From positions 10,978,891-11,042,890 of the forward strand of contig NW_022145615.1 in the NCBI RefSeq assembly GCF_000002235.5: 64,000 bases of DNA, in the 5' to 3' direction. The stretch comes from Strongylocentrotus purpuratus. Taxonomy: Eukaryota > Echinodermata > Echinoidea > Camarodonta > Strongylocentrotidae. A program made the position numbers and the translations under genes. Below are positions 1 through 13,483 of the stretch, one piece after another. A model generated the notes under the pieces. That model saw nothing but the letters and a program-made list of their open reading frames with translations, made no database searches and was not told the DNA's origin. The stretch's first letter is position 1, and each line of letters begins with the position of its first letter.

Positions 1-415
1 CCTGCAAAAAAATGGCCTAGAAATGTCGCCATCTGCCCTCAATGAATCGGCGGCTGATTCGCTGGTACCACAGATTAAGCTCCCCTGGAACGATACTTCT
101 TTATCTCCTGTGCAAACATGACAATGCCTCGTCGACTCCTCACAATTCCAAATGTATATTATTTGAACTTAAAGCAAATAGAGGGATCTGGATATTTCAT
201 TGATTCTCGGTGACCTTTTCACCCCGTCCTTCCGCCCGACTCCGGGAAATGTGTAAACCAACTGCAAATGATTTAACACGTGCGTTGATTTTTTTTTTGG
301 CGGGACCACAGTATCTGACCATTTAAGTTGATATTTTCACCTCTCTTTCTCCTCTATTTGAGCTGTAGACTTCAGAAGGGGGAGGAGAAACAACTGCGAG
401 CTCTGTGTGAGGCAC

Positions 416-680
416 AGGGGCGTAGCTGGGGTTTTCTGATGAAGGGGTGTGATGTGGTTTCAAATTTTCCCACATAAGATCACCCCCCCCCCCACCCCCA
501 AAGAAAACAATGCAACAACCCCCAACTGAAAAACCCTCTTAATCATGCCCAATCCAACCGTGACCTTCACCTGCTGAAATTGCACTACGCGTGACTAGGG
601 GTGTCCCCCTCCCCCACGCCCCCCCCCCCCCCCTCCCCCGTAGCGACGCCCCCAGTCACGCGTAGTGCAATTTCAGACCC
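416..680. mobile_element. G/C-run-ended MITE-like region (GGCGTAGC family), rearranged
   Basis: Starts AGGGGCGTAGCTGGGG and holds long C runs and CCCGTAGCGACGCCCCC. Similar GTGGCGTAG next to a G run is seen at 9579, and CTACGCCACTG near 56461. Boundaries and duplications are not resolved. Confidence 0.4.
574..676. repeat. hairpin with poly(C) loop
   Basis: Arms 574-596 and 654-676 are a perfect 23-bp inverted repeat (CTGAAATTGCACTACGCGTG...), extended by near-complementary GGGG/CCCC sequence. The loop is almost pure C. The adjoining AGGGGCGTAGC (416) and CGTAGCGACGCCCCC (639) wording looks like a G-rich MITE family, here rearranged. Confidence 0.8.
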
Positions 681-3672
681 CCTGGATGTAGATAATAACA
701 CAGGGTTCAATGCTAGTTTAATCCCAAAGCACACATATTAATTCATCGGCGTCATTGAAATTTACATTCACCTATAATGATACCCCGGGCGGGCGGCATT
801 CAGTGCCTTTGTTATGTTCGTTGGGTCTTTTCTTTACCAACTTCCCATATCATGTACAATACTACATCATAATTATTCATGCCCCTTTTTGTAGTTTACT
901 CTCTGCAATAACTCGCAAAGACCCGGATCATTAGACGTTACATTACCTGGAGCAAATGCAATATTTTCTCATATATTTGATTTATGCAAAATACCTAGAA
1001 GACACCCACAGAGATCATTCCAAGAAGTGTTTCGACTTTTGTCAAGAAAAAATTATAACTCTACATTTCGATTAATAATATGTTCAAGGTTGCAATATCA
1101 ATCATCGGTTACAATTTGGTGTTTCATAGATTACCACATATTATTTCGGTGTTATGAACATAAATCGACATCAAAAGTATAATTTTACTGAATCTATTTT
1201 GGTTTAATCCACGCTTAATCAAGGCTTGCCAATCAATGCGACAATCAATTACACTCTCAAAGCTATTTAAAAATTAAAAAGAGATTTAAGGAGTCAATAT
1301 TTTCAAAATGGCAGACAAACAAGTAACATGATGAATCCAACCGATGGATCCAGCCAGTTAACAGCGTAGATCTACCAATATCAACTTGTCATCACCCTTC
1401 GATACTGTTAAACTTTGATTTAACATTTTAGTTTAAGCGTTAGTACTAAAATCATAGATTGGTGGCTAACACAGGGGACGTACGACATATTTTGAACTTG
1501 CCCACGTATATAAGCGTTGAATAGCAAACTTTGTCTTTTAAGAGCGTGATGTAAGGTAAAAGCGCGGGCCATCCTCTGGAATCGCAGAATGTAAATAATG
1601 CAGAAGACAGCCCAAACTGAGCCTGTTTTCCAAATATCTGCAGGAGCGTTGCCGCCTTTGAGCTTTGAGCTTGAAAGGAATGCTAAACGACGGTGGACCA
1701 CGATGGCGCCGGTCAGCAATCGGTCACGTGGTCAGCATTTTGTTGCCAGCTTCGCCACAATGCACTTGCAGTGCGTGAAAGGCATGCTAACATGTCACTG
1801 ATGATAAAAACAAGAACTATACAAATCGGTTTCCTGAAGTTTCGTCTTATGACGTAACGTTCAGGTATTAAATCGAAGAAAATGGATGCAGGAGGCTTAT
1901 TGCTACAAAATATGAACAGCATATTATTGTAATACACTTTAGAAGACCACTATATAGGTGTTATGTGACAGTTGTTTTTTTAATAATTGGGACAATGAAG
2001 TTATATGTTTGCAACCATGCATCGGAATGTAAACAGAAGTAAAGGTTGATTCTTGAATGATACAATATGTGATATTATGAACATTCAAGGTTACGGCAAT
2101 TATAACGAAAGAGGAAGTACAAGGTTTTAGACGTTATGCAGCTTCTTCTCTTTCTTTTCCCGCTTTTCTTTCCTTTTCTTTCTTTCTACCAAAACACTCC
2201 CATACCTATCACGAGAGAACCAAAATGTACATTATGAATTCATAGACAATTATATTTGTCACAACTTCCTAATAGCAATGTGCCTCTAAAATAATATATA
2301 CATGTACGTGTTCAGTGTGTACGCAGCACAACATTAGCCTATCGAATTCCCGCATGTACTTCATTGACATTAGCCTATACCATTGCAATGAACGGGTGTA
2401 TCCTCATTATGCCCCCCCCCCCCCCCCCTCAGCTTAAGGATGGGTTCATAATTTCTGTGCCAATTCCTTTTACCGCCAAACGAACCACAAAAGGACAGTG
2501 CCCGAAACCAATGGAACGCGTCTTTTGTGACGGACAATAAGAGTCGCTGGTTGAATAAACTTGTATTGTTGCAAATACTCTTTTGATATTACAACCCCCA
2601 AGAAGAAGAAAAATAATAATCAAAAATAATAATGTTTGGAGATATGAGGGCAAGCGCTGTAGACTGGAAATCGATTCAGATTTGTATTGCCTATTGGTAT
2701 ATATCAACAAGTTATATCTTTAACCTTTGAACTGTTACCCGGCCTGGATGTATCTTTTGTGTTTTTTTCTTTATCAAAAGTTTAATTGTATAGATTGTGA
2801 AATAGATTGCATAAAATATATTCGATTGCTAGCGAAATGTTCAGTTACAACTGTTATGTCGCTTAATAAACGCACGGTTTTGTCACCACTCTTGGCTACA
2901 GCCCACGAGACAGATAGCATCCGAGATCGGCAGCCCACAAGACAGACAATTTTCTATGTTCCCTTGTGTATTTCTTTGTTTTGTTGGTCCCTAGGGAAGT
3001 CGGTCTGTTTGGATGACTCGTATACTATTACTTCTTTCCCATTATACCAGTTTGGGCTGATATTTCAATATGCATCTTAAAAGCTACATGTTAACAGTAC
3101 TATAAAATGTCGATATACATGCAGAAGAAAAGGTACCTGAAATTCTTAGACAAGTAATTAACGCTTCGTTTGGGAAACAAAAAGGAATGTAATATTCACT
3201 TCTTCTATTTTTCCAAAAGAACTCTAATTGTCGCAAAGACCTTCAACACCATTCTGTTACCATGAATATAATTTTTTTTAAAAGAAAAATCAATGACAAT
3301 TGTAACCACAATAACATCTTGCATTCCAATGAGTTTCAAAGTTTACTTTATAAGAAGTAATAAGTCTTAGAGCTTCATCAATAGGTTATTATCATGATCA
3401 CCGTACATCCGTTTTTTGTCTTTAAAAATAACCAGAAAGTGGGGTATGGAAACAATTATAAGAACTTTACGGGAATCTTTGCCCACTTTGAAATGTTTAT
3501 GAATCAGTCAAACCGATGAATACGAATGCACGTTTTGTTGACATTAATCATACTTGAATGTTAATGGCTTTTCATACATCACAAAAAGATTCGTTAGCGT
3601 CGTAATTTGAATGAGATACGGATTTAAAGTTAAGATGTATAAACATGGTAGAAATTTATAAATATGTAATAT
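681..3672. other. no gene recognised
   Basis: AT-rich unique-looking sequence. Holds a pyrimidine tract (2140-2190), a C run (2411-2428) and, at 2895-2945, a block (GGCTACAGCCCAC ... CAGCCCA) that also occurs diverged at 15640-15695. No exon with recognisable coding was found on either strand. Confidence 0.6.
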
Positions 3673-3676
3673 TTAA

Positions 3677-3860
3677 AGGGGAATTCCACCCTGATAATAA
3701 GTTTGTTTTAATATTAGGAGAACAGTAGAAGAACAGATCAGTGAACATTTGAGAAAAATCGGACATAAATAAGAAAGTTGTGGATTTTTTAAATCCATAA
3801 CTTTTCATGAAATACTTCAAATCTGTGAGTCAAATCGGCAACGCCGTCTCTAAAAATGAT
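3677..3860. mobile_element. TTAA-MITE family A, partial copy
   Basis: Preceded by TTAA (3673-3676) and begins AGGGGAATTCCACCCTGATA. It follows the family A left arm (44167) through CAGTGAACATTTGA and AAATCGGCAACGCC. The right half is missing or unrecognisable. Confidence 0.7.
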
Positions 3861-6800
3861 TTCACCCCGTCACATGTTATCCTTTGTTGAATGCAGGAAA
3901 TGTCATTAAATTCTATGATCATCATGGATAACATGTTCTTTCGTGCACCCCCACATAAGATAGGTCTACTATTCCATTAATTCAGAGAAATGGAGATTTT
4001 GGGTCATTCCGTCATTCATATCAGTGGTGAATTGTGAGGGGATGACATCACTACATTCTGACCACAACATTCGGATATAAAATTTAAAAACTTTGTTTTC
4101 CAAAATGTATGGACCATCCCGGATATTGCGATCAATCCTGATTAAAATCAACTCTTCATAAAAACAGGTCCGAGAATTCAGACTTTATCCCCACCAACAA
4201 AACAGATCAACCTTAGAAAATACAGATACGACAAGATTATTATTTGACATAATCTCGCCTATCCACTGTGATTGATATATGCTATATAGGTCGAATGTTT
4301 TCTAAGATAGGAAAAATTAAAGTCATTCGTAATAAGGACACTATTATTCATGCATTTTCAACACAAAACATTTTGGAGGAAGGCTTTTGTGTGGACTTGT
4401 CTTGATAATTAGGCGACTTTATCGCGTGCCTGCAAACGTTAAAGGTCATCTAAGTTGTTGATCTTGATAGAGTTTAACAGATGGTATACCTAGTTCGAGT
4501 TGAGACGGAAAATGGAGACAACGGATAATGGAAGTCCGTTTGTTTGAGACCACTTCCCGACTATGAACTTGAAAGTTCATGCACTGCATGCCAAGATCTG
4601 CCTCAGTTCTATGGGGAATCGTGTATTTAAAGATGTTTGGTTTTGATGAAGGTGTATTGTTATTTTGCCATTTTTTTGTAATCTATGTATATATTTTTTT
4701 TTCTTCAAGTCAATATATTTACATGTTAAACAATTATGTTTGTCATTACTTTGAGGGATCCACGGTTTACAAGCTCTGCTTTTCAGTGGATCCCTCCATT
4801 TCCACATGTATAACTAAACAAAAACTAAATAAAAAAGAACTATTATAATGGATATTTATGTATTCTTTCTATTTTATAACTTTAAAACATGTAAAATGTA
4901 TTATATTATTGAATATTTAATTGTATATCTGATTTCTTGTCAAAATCACTATTCTGTTGGAACTGAAAAATTATACTGAAACCGACACTGAAACTGAAAA
5001 TAATTTGTGAGTTTTCTCGTTCTTTTTAGGTCTGTTTGGAAGGATATCACACAAGAAAATGTCCCTGAAAGAGGTTGCTCTTTAAAATACTCTCATATTC
5101 GAAATATTACGAGAAAAAGCTCAGAAGTTTGGACCTATCTTTCATGTCACATGTGTATGTGTATCCCTAATATAGGCCTACTCATTTTTGTGTTCAGTGC
5201 ATTACGACTTCAATCAAGAATGGGTTAATATCTTCTGATTTTTGGAAAATCCATCATTCTGGTCTTGTGATTGCATTGTTAAAGAAATGACAGATAAGTT
5301 ATTGGATAAAGGCTAATTATGTAGTACGCAAACGATGATGGTGTTGTATTTTGGGGTTTAAAATTATCAGAATGATTAACAAGATGATAGGGAATTGACA
5401 AGGGAATAATTGTTAATAATTTATGGTTTTGGAATCATCAAAATCGTAAGGATTGAATTTACCCACTTTTGCTGAAAATCAGTGCACACCAGTATGGTAA
5501 ATGGACTACAGTAATTTGGTTATAAATCTAGCCATGAGGTTAAAGTATGATTGTTATTTCAACTATTTTAACATAAAATATATTTGTATCCTGACTTGAT
5601 ACATTTTTTTCGCCTTTTTGTTTGTTAAAAAGCTAATTATTTGTCAGAAGGAAAGTCGATTTAGCTTTTGATATAAAAGACCAGTTTACAATTGAAATTC
5701 CTTAGATATCCTTTTCTTTGAATAAGAAATGCTATTATTTGTCTCAAAAAGGAAACAAAATTTTCACCTTATAATTTTTTTTCTCTATTTCCACAAAGGT
5801 TATGTTTTTTTAACTGCTTTTTCTCTATTACAAATTTGATAACGTTATGCATAGATTTTGTATACTATTTATTTTGATCTGTATTTTGTTGGAAATGAAA
5901 ACAAATATATCAAAATGAAATGAAATTGAAAATACTAAACGTGGTCCCCTTTATAGGTTCCCGCGTTAATATAATTTTAAGGGAGAAAGTGGAATCTTAA
6001 TTTGAATTGTTTGGATTCGTTTGAATAGTTTAAATTTATTAAAAATATTATTCTGTAAAGAGATTAGCTGCATGGAATTAACTTCATCAGCATTTTGTCG
6101 CCCCCGCCCCCATCTCCCTCTCTCTTTCAATGACCCATTTATATGTGAATTCATGAATTGTTGTCCCCAATGCCAATCTAGTTCAATTCTCCTCGAATTA
6201 ATCTACAGTACGAATATAAAGTCAACAAATTAGTAATTACGTAAAAAGATAATTATCTTTAAATTATTTATAACCTGGAACTATTTACGAATACGCCATT
6301 TATACCAAAACCGTTAAATTGGAAATGTAAAAAGACCTATTCAAATATAAACTGCTCATTTTTAGTGAGATATAAGCGGGGTCCAGGCGCAAATTAATCA
6401 TTATTCCAACGAATCCGAAAAAATTCCCACAATACCTGACACGTTCAATGTTGGTCGTTAACGCCAGCTTACTTCAAAGAGTATAGATGATACGATAAAC
6501 TCACCAGGGGTCATTTCATTTTTATTAATTCTTTATCCAGCCTCATAAAAGAGGAAAATGCAGGGTGAAAATGGCGGGGAATATAACAATTACTTCTGGT
6601 AGATACCGAAAGGAAAATGGTATTGCATCGTCGCCGCCGCCGCCGCGGCTGGGCAAGGGTCAATGCGCCTGGACAATTAGGCGAGAGCCATGGGGCGTTC
6701 GGCTCTCAGCACTCGCTCGGGCTTGCATGGGATGCTATCAATTTATTTACTGCGGGCTGGTTCGGAGAAGGGGTAAAAAGAAGAGAGCGAGAGAAAGAGA

Positions 6801-8797
6801 GAGGGAGGGAAAATTGCTCCCCTCAAAAGAGAAAGAAAAATAAATGCATCATTGGTGAGTTTATGGGATACCGTATTATTCAATTTAGCCATGGCCTCTT
6901 GCATGGTGTAATGAATGAATGCTCTGTTCCACACACATGATTGGAAGTGCACAAGAGTGTAGTCATATACAGGCAGAAAGAGCGCGGGTGTATTGCCCGA
7001 TGCCGTCCCGTACCGTACGATGCTACTACCATCCAATGCTATAATACTACACGCCAATGGTGGTTAAACACCCAAAATCTCATGTGAATTCCAGAATAGT
7101 GTTTTTCTCATTATCATAAATATAAATAAGAGTGGAAAACTTTGTGGAATTGAACGTAAACGCAAATGTTGAATTGAAAGGACCACGCCCTACAATTTTT
7201 GAAATTGATAGTAGGCATAAGAATAGGAATCATTTAAAGATGGAATAAGGTATATGACTATGTATAGGAGGGAAAAGGATGCATATTCTGTAATAGAGTC
7301 CAAGAAACGCATTGAAATAATTATTTTTATATCAGGATTCGAGATCAGTGAATAATGTAAAAAAAATGTATGTTCTTTAAAAAAAACAAATGTATAATAT
7401 TGAAATAGAGTCAGATAAAGTAGTGAAGCAAACAATAAATGTTCAACTTTCAACAACTGAATTTGTTAGAAGCTTAAACAATTATCCATACCAGTAAACA
7501 ACTATAATTATGGGTACACAAAATCATATGTTTTTCTCTATTAATGCAACATACGTTATGTTTATATAACTTATTCAATGACAAATGAAATGAGAGCTAT
7601 TATAAATCAGCAGATTATTATCGCAATAAATATATGAGTTTATTTAACTTAATTTGATCTCAAAAGGGATTTCATGAAGTTTGCCCTCTTTGAATCACTG
7701 TCATACAATTTCAAAATTGTTTTTCTTTTTGTCCGGTAAAAAAAAAAGGTGTGTAAATAAAGCTTAAACAAGACTGGTACGGATGTACCAGAGAATTTTT
7801 TTTTAAAGAGAACTTAGAAATTGTGTTGGTACAAGGAACGGGACTGCCTGCCCCCCCCCCCTTATTTGCAAAATTATATAATTAGGCCTATATATTTTTG
7901 TTTGTTTGGGGGGAAGGGTTCAAATGAAAGAGACTGTTTACAGTAACGTATCCAGTAACTGATGAATTTGGTGAATAAAACAGGTTGCAACTCCGTAATG
8001 TATGCTAGCACTAGTGGGGTTCGAGGGCACCCTCCCCCATAAAGTATTGCAATTTTCCAAACATGACGGCCTGAGTTCTTCCCGGGGTGTTCCTGCAAAC
8101 TGAGGTTGGTTGCTACTGTTTACTATTATTACAACGTTTTTGTCTTTATTTTTGTTTTTAACCTGCTTTGGGGGGTTTGCAAAAGGGGCTTTTAGCGAAT
8201 TTGCCCCATTTTGGATACGCCAATTTGCCTCTTCTTCAGTATTAGGAGAATGGCATTGATAACTGCATGACTTTAAGCCTGACCTGGATAATTATATTCA
8301 TCCATATCATTTTTCTGACCAATCATGCGGTCACCGGCTATAGGACAGGAAAGGTCAGTGAGACGTCCAACTGCTTGAGCGTTAATCCCATTTCTCGCCT
8401 CTCCGCCCCCCTCCCCTCCCCCACTAATCTAACCACAAAACCAAAGTATCTGTATCTGTTACAATCAATAACATGATTCGGAAGCAAACAATGGCGGTTC
8501 CAGAATTCTCTTTCATGGGGCACACAAACAATTTGTTGTGCACAAAGTCATTTCTGTTGGTAAGGTCTTGTATTGTTTTGTCCTTGTTTTGCTCTATTAT
8601 ATTGTTTGTTTGTTCCTTTTGTTGTTGATGTTGTTTTGGTTCATTTGGTTTGCAGGGGAGTGAGAGGGGTGGGGGCTATATATTTATATCTGGCAACTAG
8701 CAGAAATCACAATATGGCGTGCATGCTCGGTGTACTCTATATACGTGCTCCTTTCAGTGGATTCACTTAATTACAAGAAGTCAATTACTATTTTTTC
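3861..8797. other. no gene recognised
   Basis: Mostly AT-rich. Contains a family C fragment (5000-5180), a GCC/CGG-repeat-bearing CpG-rich stretch at 6600-6760 next to a GA tract (6778-6840), and a C run (7851-7861). None of the small ORFs shows family features. Confidence 0.55.
5000..5180. mobile_element. TTAA-MITE family C, diverged fragment
   Basis: Shares, in order, AATAATTTGTGAG, ATGTCCCTGAAAG, CTCATATTCGAAATAT and the GTGTAT..CCC wording with the family C copies at 14623 and 59999. Ends are not found. Confidence 0.55.
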
Positions 8798-8800
8798 AGC

Positions 8801-9040
8801 AATCAACTCAGTGACCCGAAGCGCACTATTCACAACAAACTATCAGAAGCAATAACTTTGGCCGAGGACAAACAGTACGGCAATGGTCAGTTGGTGAAAG
8901 CCAAATTCGCATCACGCAGAAAGAAATGGTGCGAGGTCGTTTTGGGGACTTCGTTAGCGACCCCTTCGCATGACCAAGTTTTTATTTTTTATATTGCCCG
9001 ATTACCCATTATCCGATTCAATTACCAACATTTTAGTTGA
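8801..9040 (+). other. open frame after a splice-acceptor-like sequence, unknown
   Basis: After ATTTTTTCAG a frame stays open for about 80 codons and reads basic and coding-like (KAKFASRRKKWCEVVLG). No clear donor, no partner exons and no family match. It could be a decayed exon or chance. Confidence 0.2.
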
Positions 9041-9175
9041 ACGTAGAAAACTCGACTGTGCATGGCAAATGCAGTGTGGGAAATGTGACCAATACAGAAC
9101 AAGATCGTAGAGACTTTCGAGAAATCAACTCAAGGAGCAATTTCAATACCCTATCCCATAGAAATCAAGTTCGGA

Positions 9176-9320
9176 TTAATAATAATAATAATAATTGGAT
9201 TTATATAGTACAAGGCGCTGATTACATCATCATCTAAAGTCCCTCTGCACTAGTTTGGCATGGAGGGATAAGACCACCATGCAAGGTCACTGACAGGTGG
9301 TTATCTCATCAAATCAGCTC
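9176..9320 (-). mobile_element. (TAA)n-ended retroposon fragment
   Basis: A (TAA)n run (9176-9195) followed by TTGGATTTATATAGTACAAG, similar to the unit at 13484. Read on the minus strand it ends in a (TTA)n tail, as expected for SINE or LINE 3' ends. Confidence 0.5.
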
Positions 9321-9578
9321 TCAATTAACATAAGAAAAAGAGGATCATGTGGGACCAATGGTCACCGATTAGGCATTGTTTGCTATATAGAGGGCGCAAG
9401 TAGCTATAAGTAGTGCAGTGGTGAATTAAGAGTTGCCGTGTTCCAGTTTGATGTTCACTGACCGACCGATTATCATAGTTATGACTACAAAGAGAGCGCA
9501 AGATTCTGTAAATAAATTACAAACATGTACCTATAGAAAACCTTCCACTTCAAATCGTATATGGAGGGGTATAGACAG

Positions 9579-9660
9579 TGGCGTAGAATTATTCCACCCT
9601 TTTGAGTTTGAGGTGAGGGGAGGGGGGGGGGGGTGGGTCTTGTGTTTTGGGGAGGGGCAC
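9579..9660. repeat. GTGGCGTAG-type G-run element fragment
   Basis: CAGTGGCGTAGAATT, then a G run (9617-9634). This resembles one end of the element seen at 416; the other end was not found. Confidence 0.35.
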
Positions 9661-10642
9661 CTGTTTAAGTAGGTGGATGTAATTAAAAGACCTCCGATTC
9701 CAAGGAAGAGCATTTTTAGTGGGAGGGGTCCTATTGTTTTCTTTTCAATTCCTTTCCCCTTAATGGTTACTTCCTTGTTATTTTTTACCAACTCACTCGG
9801 GAAGGGGGCATCTTAAGGTTAAACATCCCCTCGATCCTGTATCTAGATCAGTGAATCAGCTCTTAACCAAATCAATTCAATCAGTTATAAATAGTCACTA
9901 TGTGACCCCCTTCTCATATGAACTCGAGACCGGTTTAGTCTATACATCAAATTAGATCACAGGGGCATTTAGAACACCTTTCATTTTGGGATCAGTTTCT
10001 TGACATACCGTGATTAGTATAATGATAGAGGTTACTTTACCTCCCTTGAATCGACGCCCTTTATTATTTCGCAAGTACCCAACTGAACTAGTTAATAAGG
10101 GTGCATTCATTCTATAATTATAATAATGTTGATTGCTACGATGAATTTTAAGTTTGATTGTTATGGGATGTTACTGTAAATAGCGAGGGAAATAAATGAA
10201 TACATTCATAAATTACAGGTCGCCCCGTCCCCCGGCAAAAATTTAAATAACCGAGAAGGCACCTGATTTATTCATTCTCCCGCGTAATCGAACCTGTGCA
10301 CTCCCCCCCCCCCCCTCTCCCCTTCCCCTGCGAAAGAATCCTGAACCCCCACTGATGAATGTTTTAATCATGTGAGCTTTGCAATCATTCATTTATCCAA
10401 TAACACTCAACTCCTGTTCTATTGTTCTCGATTCTCCCATTTTGCGTTGCCATGGCTACATGAAACACTGCTCTCATTAAAGTCATGACTTTGAAACGGG
10501 GTTGTATTTCAATCAAATGTTTATAAAAGCGATGATTTGTTGAAATTATGAAATGATTAAGATTTGAACAGTCGCTAGATGTTGTGTGATACGATTGGAA
10601 CGTCGAGCGTTTTAGAAATAAAGTTCGATCCCCCAATAAAAA
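9661..10642. other. no gene recognised
   Basis: AT-rich with one C run (10303-10315). Nothing coding or repetitive stands out. Confidence 0.6.
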
Positions 10643-10860
10643 CGTAAATAGATAGGTAGGTAGATAGATAGATAGATAGATAGATAGGTATAGGAAGGTT
10701 AGTATGTAGGTGGGAAGATAGATTGATAGATAGATAGATAGATAGGTATAGGAAGGTTAGTATGTAGGTGGGAAGATAGATTGATAGATAGATAGATAGG
10801 TAGGTAGGTAGGTAGACAGACAGATAGATAGATATATAGTTAGATAGACAGACAGACAAT
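10643..10860. repeat. GATA-type tetranucleotide array with a 58-bp higher-order repeat
   Basis: TAGA/TAGG/TAGT/CAGA units. Two copies of a 58-bp unit containing AGGAAGGTTAGTATGTAGGT lie in tandem (starting 10687 and 10745). Confidence 0.9.
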
Positions 10861-11597
10861 AAAGGAATAAATCAATCAATCAATAGATAAATTAATTGAT
10901 AAATAGATCAGGAATTAACGAATGAATGCATGAATTAATATTTACACAAATTAAAAGAAAAAATTAAAAGAACGAGCACGATCTATCATCAAAAGTATAC
11001 CGTCGTAAAACGGAAACTCAATATACCGATCTCCCCAAAACATATTCATTATGAAATGACCTTGTATACATATTAAGTGATCGAGGTTGCAAATGTAAAT
11101 TAATTTTCATTTATAGAAGTGATCAATAATTCAAAGGCGGCTTTTGCACTAAAGTATTGCTTTTTAGATGACTAACCAATCATACTGACAAAAACCCATT
11201 TAACCTAAGTGATCCAAGTTAGTTGTGATAAAAATGAATAGCAAAGTGAGAATATTTAATGAAAATCATAGGGTCTCATTGTTTTGGGGGAGCCTATAAT
11301 TAGTATCATATTGAAGAATACGTTTTCATTTTGTAATAGGGCTACGTAGATGTATACATAATTGGAAATAATGTAAATTTGGTAGAATACTGTGTTTAGC
11401 CATTTTTAGTCTACATCAGTTGAGAAAGAAGCATTTTCAATATTATTTGATATTTCATGTTTAACATTATTTGATATATCTTCTCCCAGTTGAATTATGT
11501 TGCTACGAAGTGGTTGTGGTAGTGGTGGTGGAGGTGGCATGTACCCCAATTGATGACATAAAAGCAGGACAGGGAGACATATAGGATAGAGGGGAGA
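10861..11597. other. no gene recognised
   Basis: AT-rich; short GGT repeat at 11514-11540. Nothing else seen. Confidence 0.6.
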
Positions 11598-11772
11598 AGA
11601 GAAGGAAGAAGAAGAAGAAGAAGAAGAAGAAGAAGAAGAAGAAGAAGAAGAAGAAGAAGAAGAAGAAGAAGAAGAAGAAGAAGAAGAAGAAGAAGAAGAA
11701 GAAGAAGAGGAAGGAGAAGAAGAAGAAGAAGAGGAAGAAGCAGAAGAAGAAGAAGAGGAAGAAGCAGAAATG
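11598..11772. repeat. (GAA)n trinucleotide array
   Basis: Near-pure AAG/GAA for about 105 bp, then interrupted by GAGGAAG and CAGAAG. Purine-only strand, capable of triplex formation. ORFs through it (poly-Leu, poly-Phe) are artefacts. Confidence 0.95.
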
Positions 11773-12527
11773 AAGGGAGTGCAATGACAGGTAGATCACC
11801 GATCACGGACCCTCCCCTCCTTTCCTCGGTCGCTTCACTCAATGACATTCTCCTCCACCGAGTGATGCTATCACCCCCTGCCCTCCCCCGCATCTCCCTT
11901 CATGTTCGGACATCTGTAATTTTACTATTCCACATCCCAAACGCATTCCACAAGAAATTGGTCCCAAAACTTGCCCGAGATTTGCCCGAGATTGCAACAA
12001 CATATTTATACATGCACCCCATAATTCCCACCTTCCAGCATTCAATAGATCCCTGACTAAAATGAGTGTAATATTTCATTTCCACTCAAATTAATAATTG
12101 AAAGTTGAATAAATTAATGTAATGGTCTATTGGCTCAAATTGCCCTAGTCAATTTCACAACATGAATTTACCAAAGTCAAATATAATACAGCTAAGTAAT
12201 ATAACCTTTCCTTTTTGTTTGTGTGCGTGAGTATGTGTGTGGCTTATACATTGGGCTCTAGCTTTGACGCCACTTCAATGTATTATTCATTACTATCCAG
12301 CTGACTCCATTTTCCAGATAAACAACAAGCTTCCATAGACTACCAAAAGCTCCTCAGGTAGCATGCTCTTTATCATTCCAGGGTCCCATGACATTTCCAT
12401 ATGCCTAATATGTGGAGTATACTGCCCTTGGAAAATGTAATTATGTACATTTATATAGTTACCATGGATCATTGGAGATTGTGATATGAATATGTGTAGA
12501 AATGGGGTGGATTTATGTACAAACTGA
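11773..12527. other. no gene recognised
   Basis: Mixed composition; small ORFs with no family features. Confidence 0.55.
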
Positions 12528-12826
12528 TACCTGTTACAACTATATTGTCTACCTTCTGTTGACATTTTGTCCTAGGGTTTGCCGTTCAGCAGAAATACAG
12601 GCAGATATTGGAGGGGGGGGGGGGAGGGAGCACATTACTGGTTATCTAACCCTTTTAAAACCCAATTTTGCATACCTGTTACAACTATATTGTCTACCTC
12701 TTGTTGACATTTTGTCATAGGGTTTGCCGTTCAGCAGAAATACAGGCAGATATGGGATTATGGGGGGAGGGGGGAGGGGAGGGAGCACAACTGGCTATGA
12801 AACCCTTTTAAAACCCAATTTTGCAT
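12528..12826. repeat. tandem duplication, about 145-bp unit
   Basis: Two copies starting ACCTGTTACAACTATATTG (12529 and 12674), each with GGGTTTGCCGTTCAGCAGAA, a G-rich run, and ACCCTTTTAAAACCCAATTT. They differ mainly in the G-run length. Confidence 0.92.
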
Positions 12827-13350
12827 TTTTGTTTTAAATGATAAAAAATTAACATACAATGTGCCCCCAAAATGTGTTCTTGCACCCCAACTCCCTTTCA
12901 AAATTGAGACCAAAAGAAGTATCTGAAAATGCCTGTCAAAGATTTTTCAAAACTTTGCCCCTTCCCAATTTTTGAAACTGTAATACAATCCTAAATCCAT
13001 CCGTGAATGGGGGATCATAATTGTTTGGAGGTAGTTGTCATAAGGTTTCAGTCAGGGAGTCATAATTGTCTACAATGTTATTGAGGTTATTTGTGAGTGG
13101 CCCAAGAACTATATTGGAAAGCACTGTATGATCAAACAATTACAAATAAACTTTGAATAGCACAAGTAACCTTGCCAATTCTCACACAACAAATACATTT
13201 CAGAAATAGCATTTAGACACAATCATGTGAATAATAATTTATTTACAGTCATTCATAAAACATTCTTTTTTATTGCTAACATTTGAAGTTAAAGTACACT
13301 CATTGAGAATCCATACACCATAAACATGCATGAAGGTTTATCTGTTCAGG

Positions 13351-13403
13351 GCCAGAGGGTCATTAGCTCTGCATTAACATATACAAGTTAATGCCCTTCT
13401 GGC
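13351..13403. repeat. small hairpin
   Basis: GCCAGAGGGTCATTA and TAATGCCCTTCTGGC pair over 15 bp with two mismatches; loop 23 nt. Confidence 0.6.
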
Positions 13404-13483
13404 TCCAAAAAGATGTTATATAAATATCTCTTTCAATGTCTTTGACATCATCATACCAATAATAGAAAATAATGTTAAGACAG

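Noticed and set aside
6565-6940. GC-rich stretch with CCG repeats and ORFs as a gene start
   Set aside because: No recognisable domain, donor or partner exon; kept only as a CpG-richer region.
11495-11893. Poly-Leu/poly-Phe frames
   Set aside because: By-products of the GAA array.
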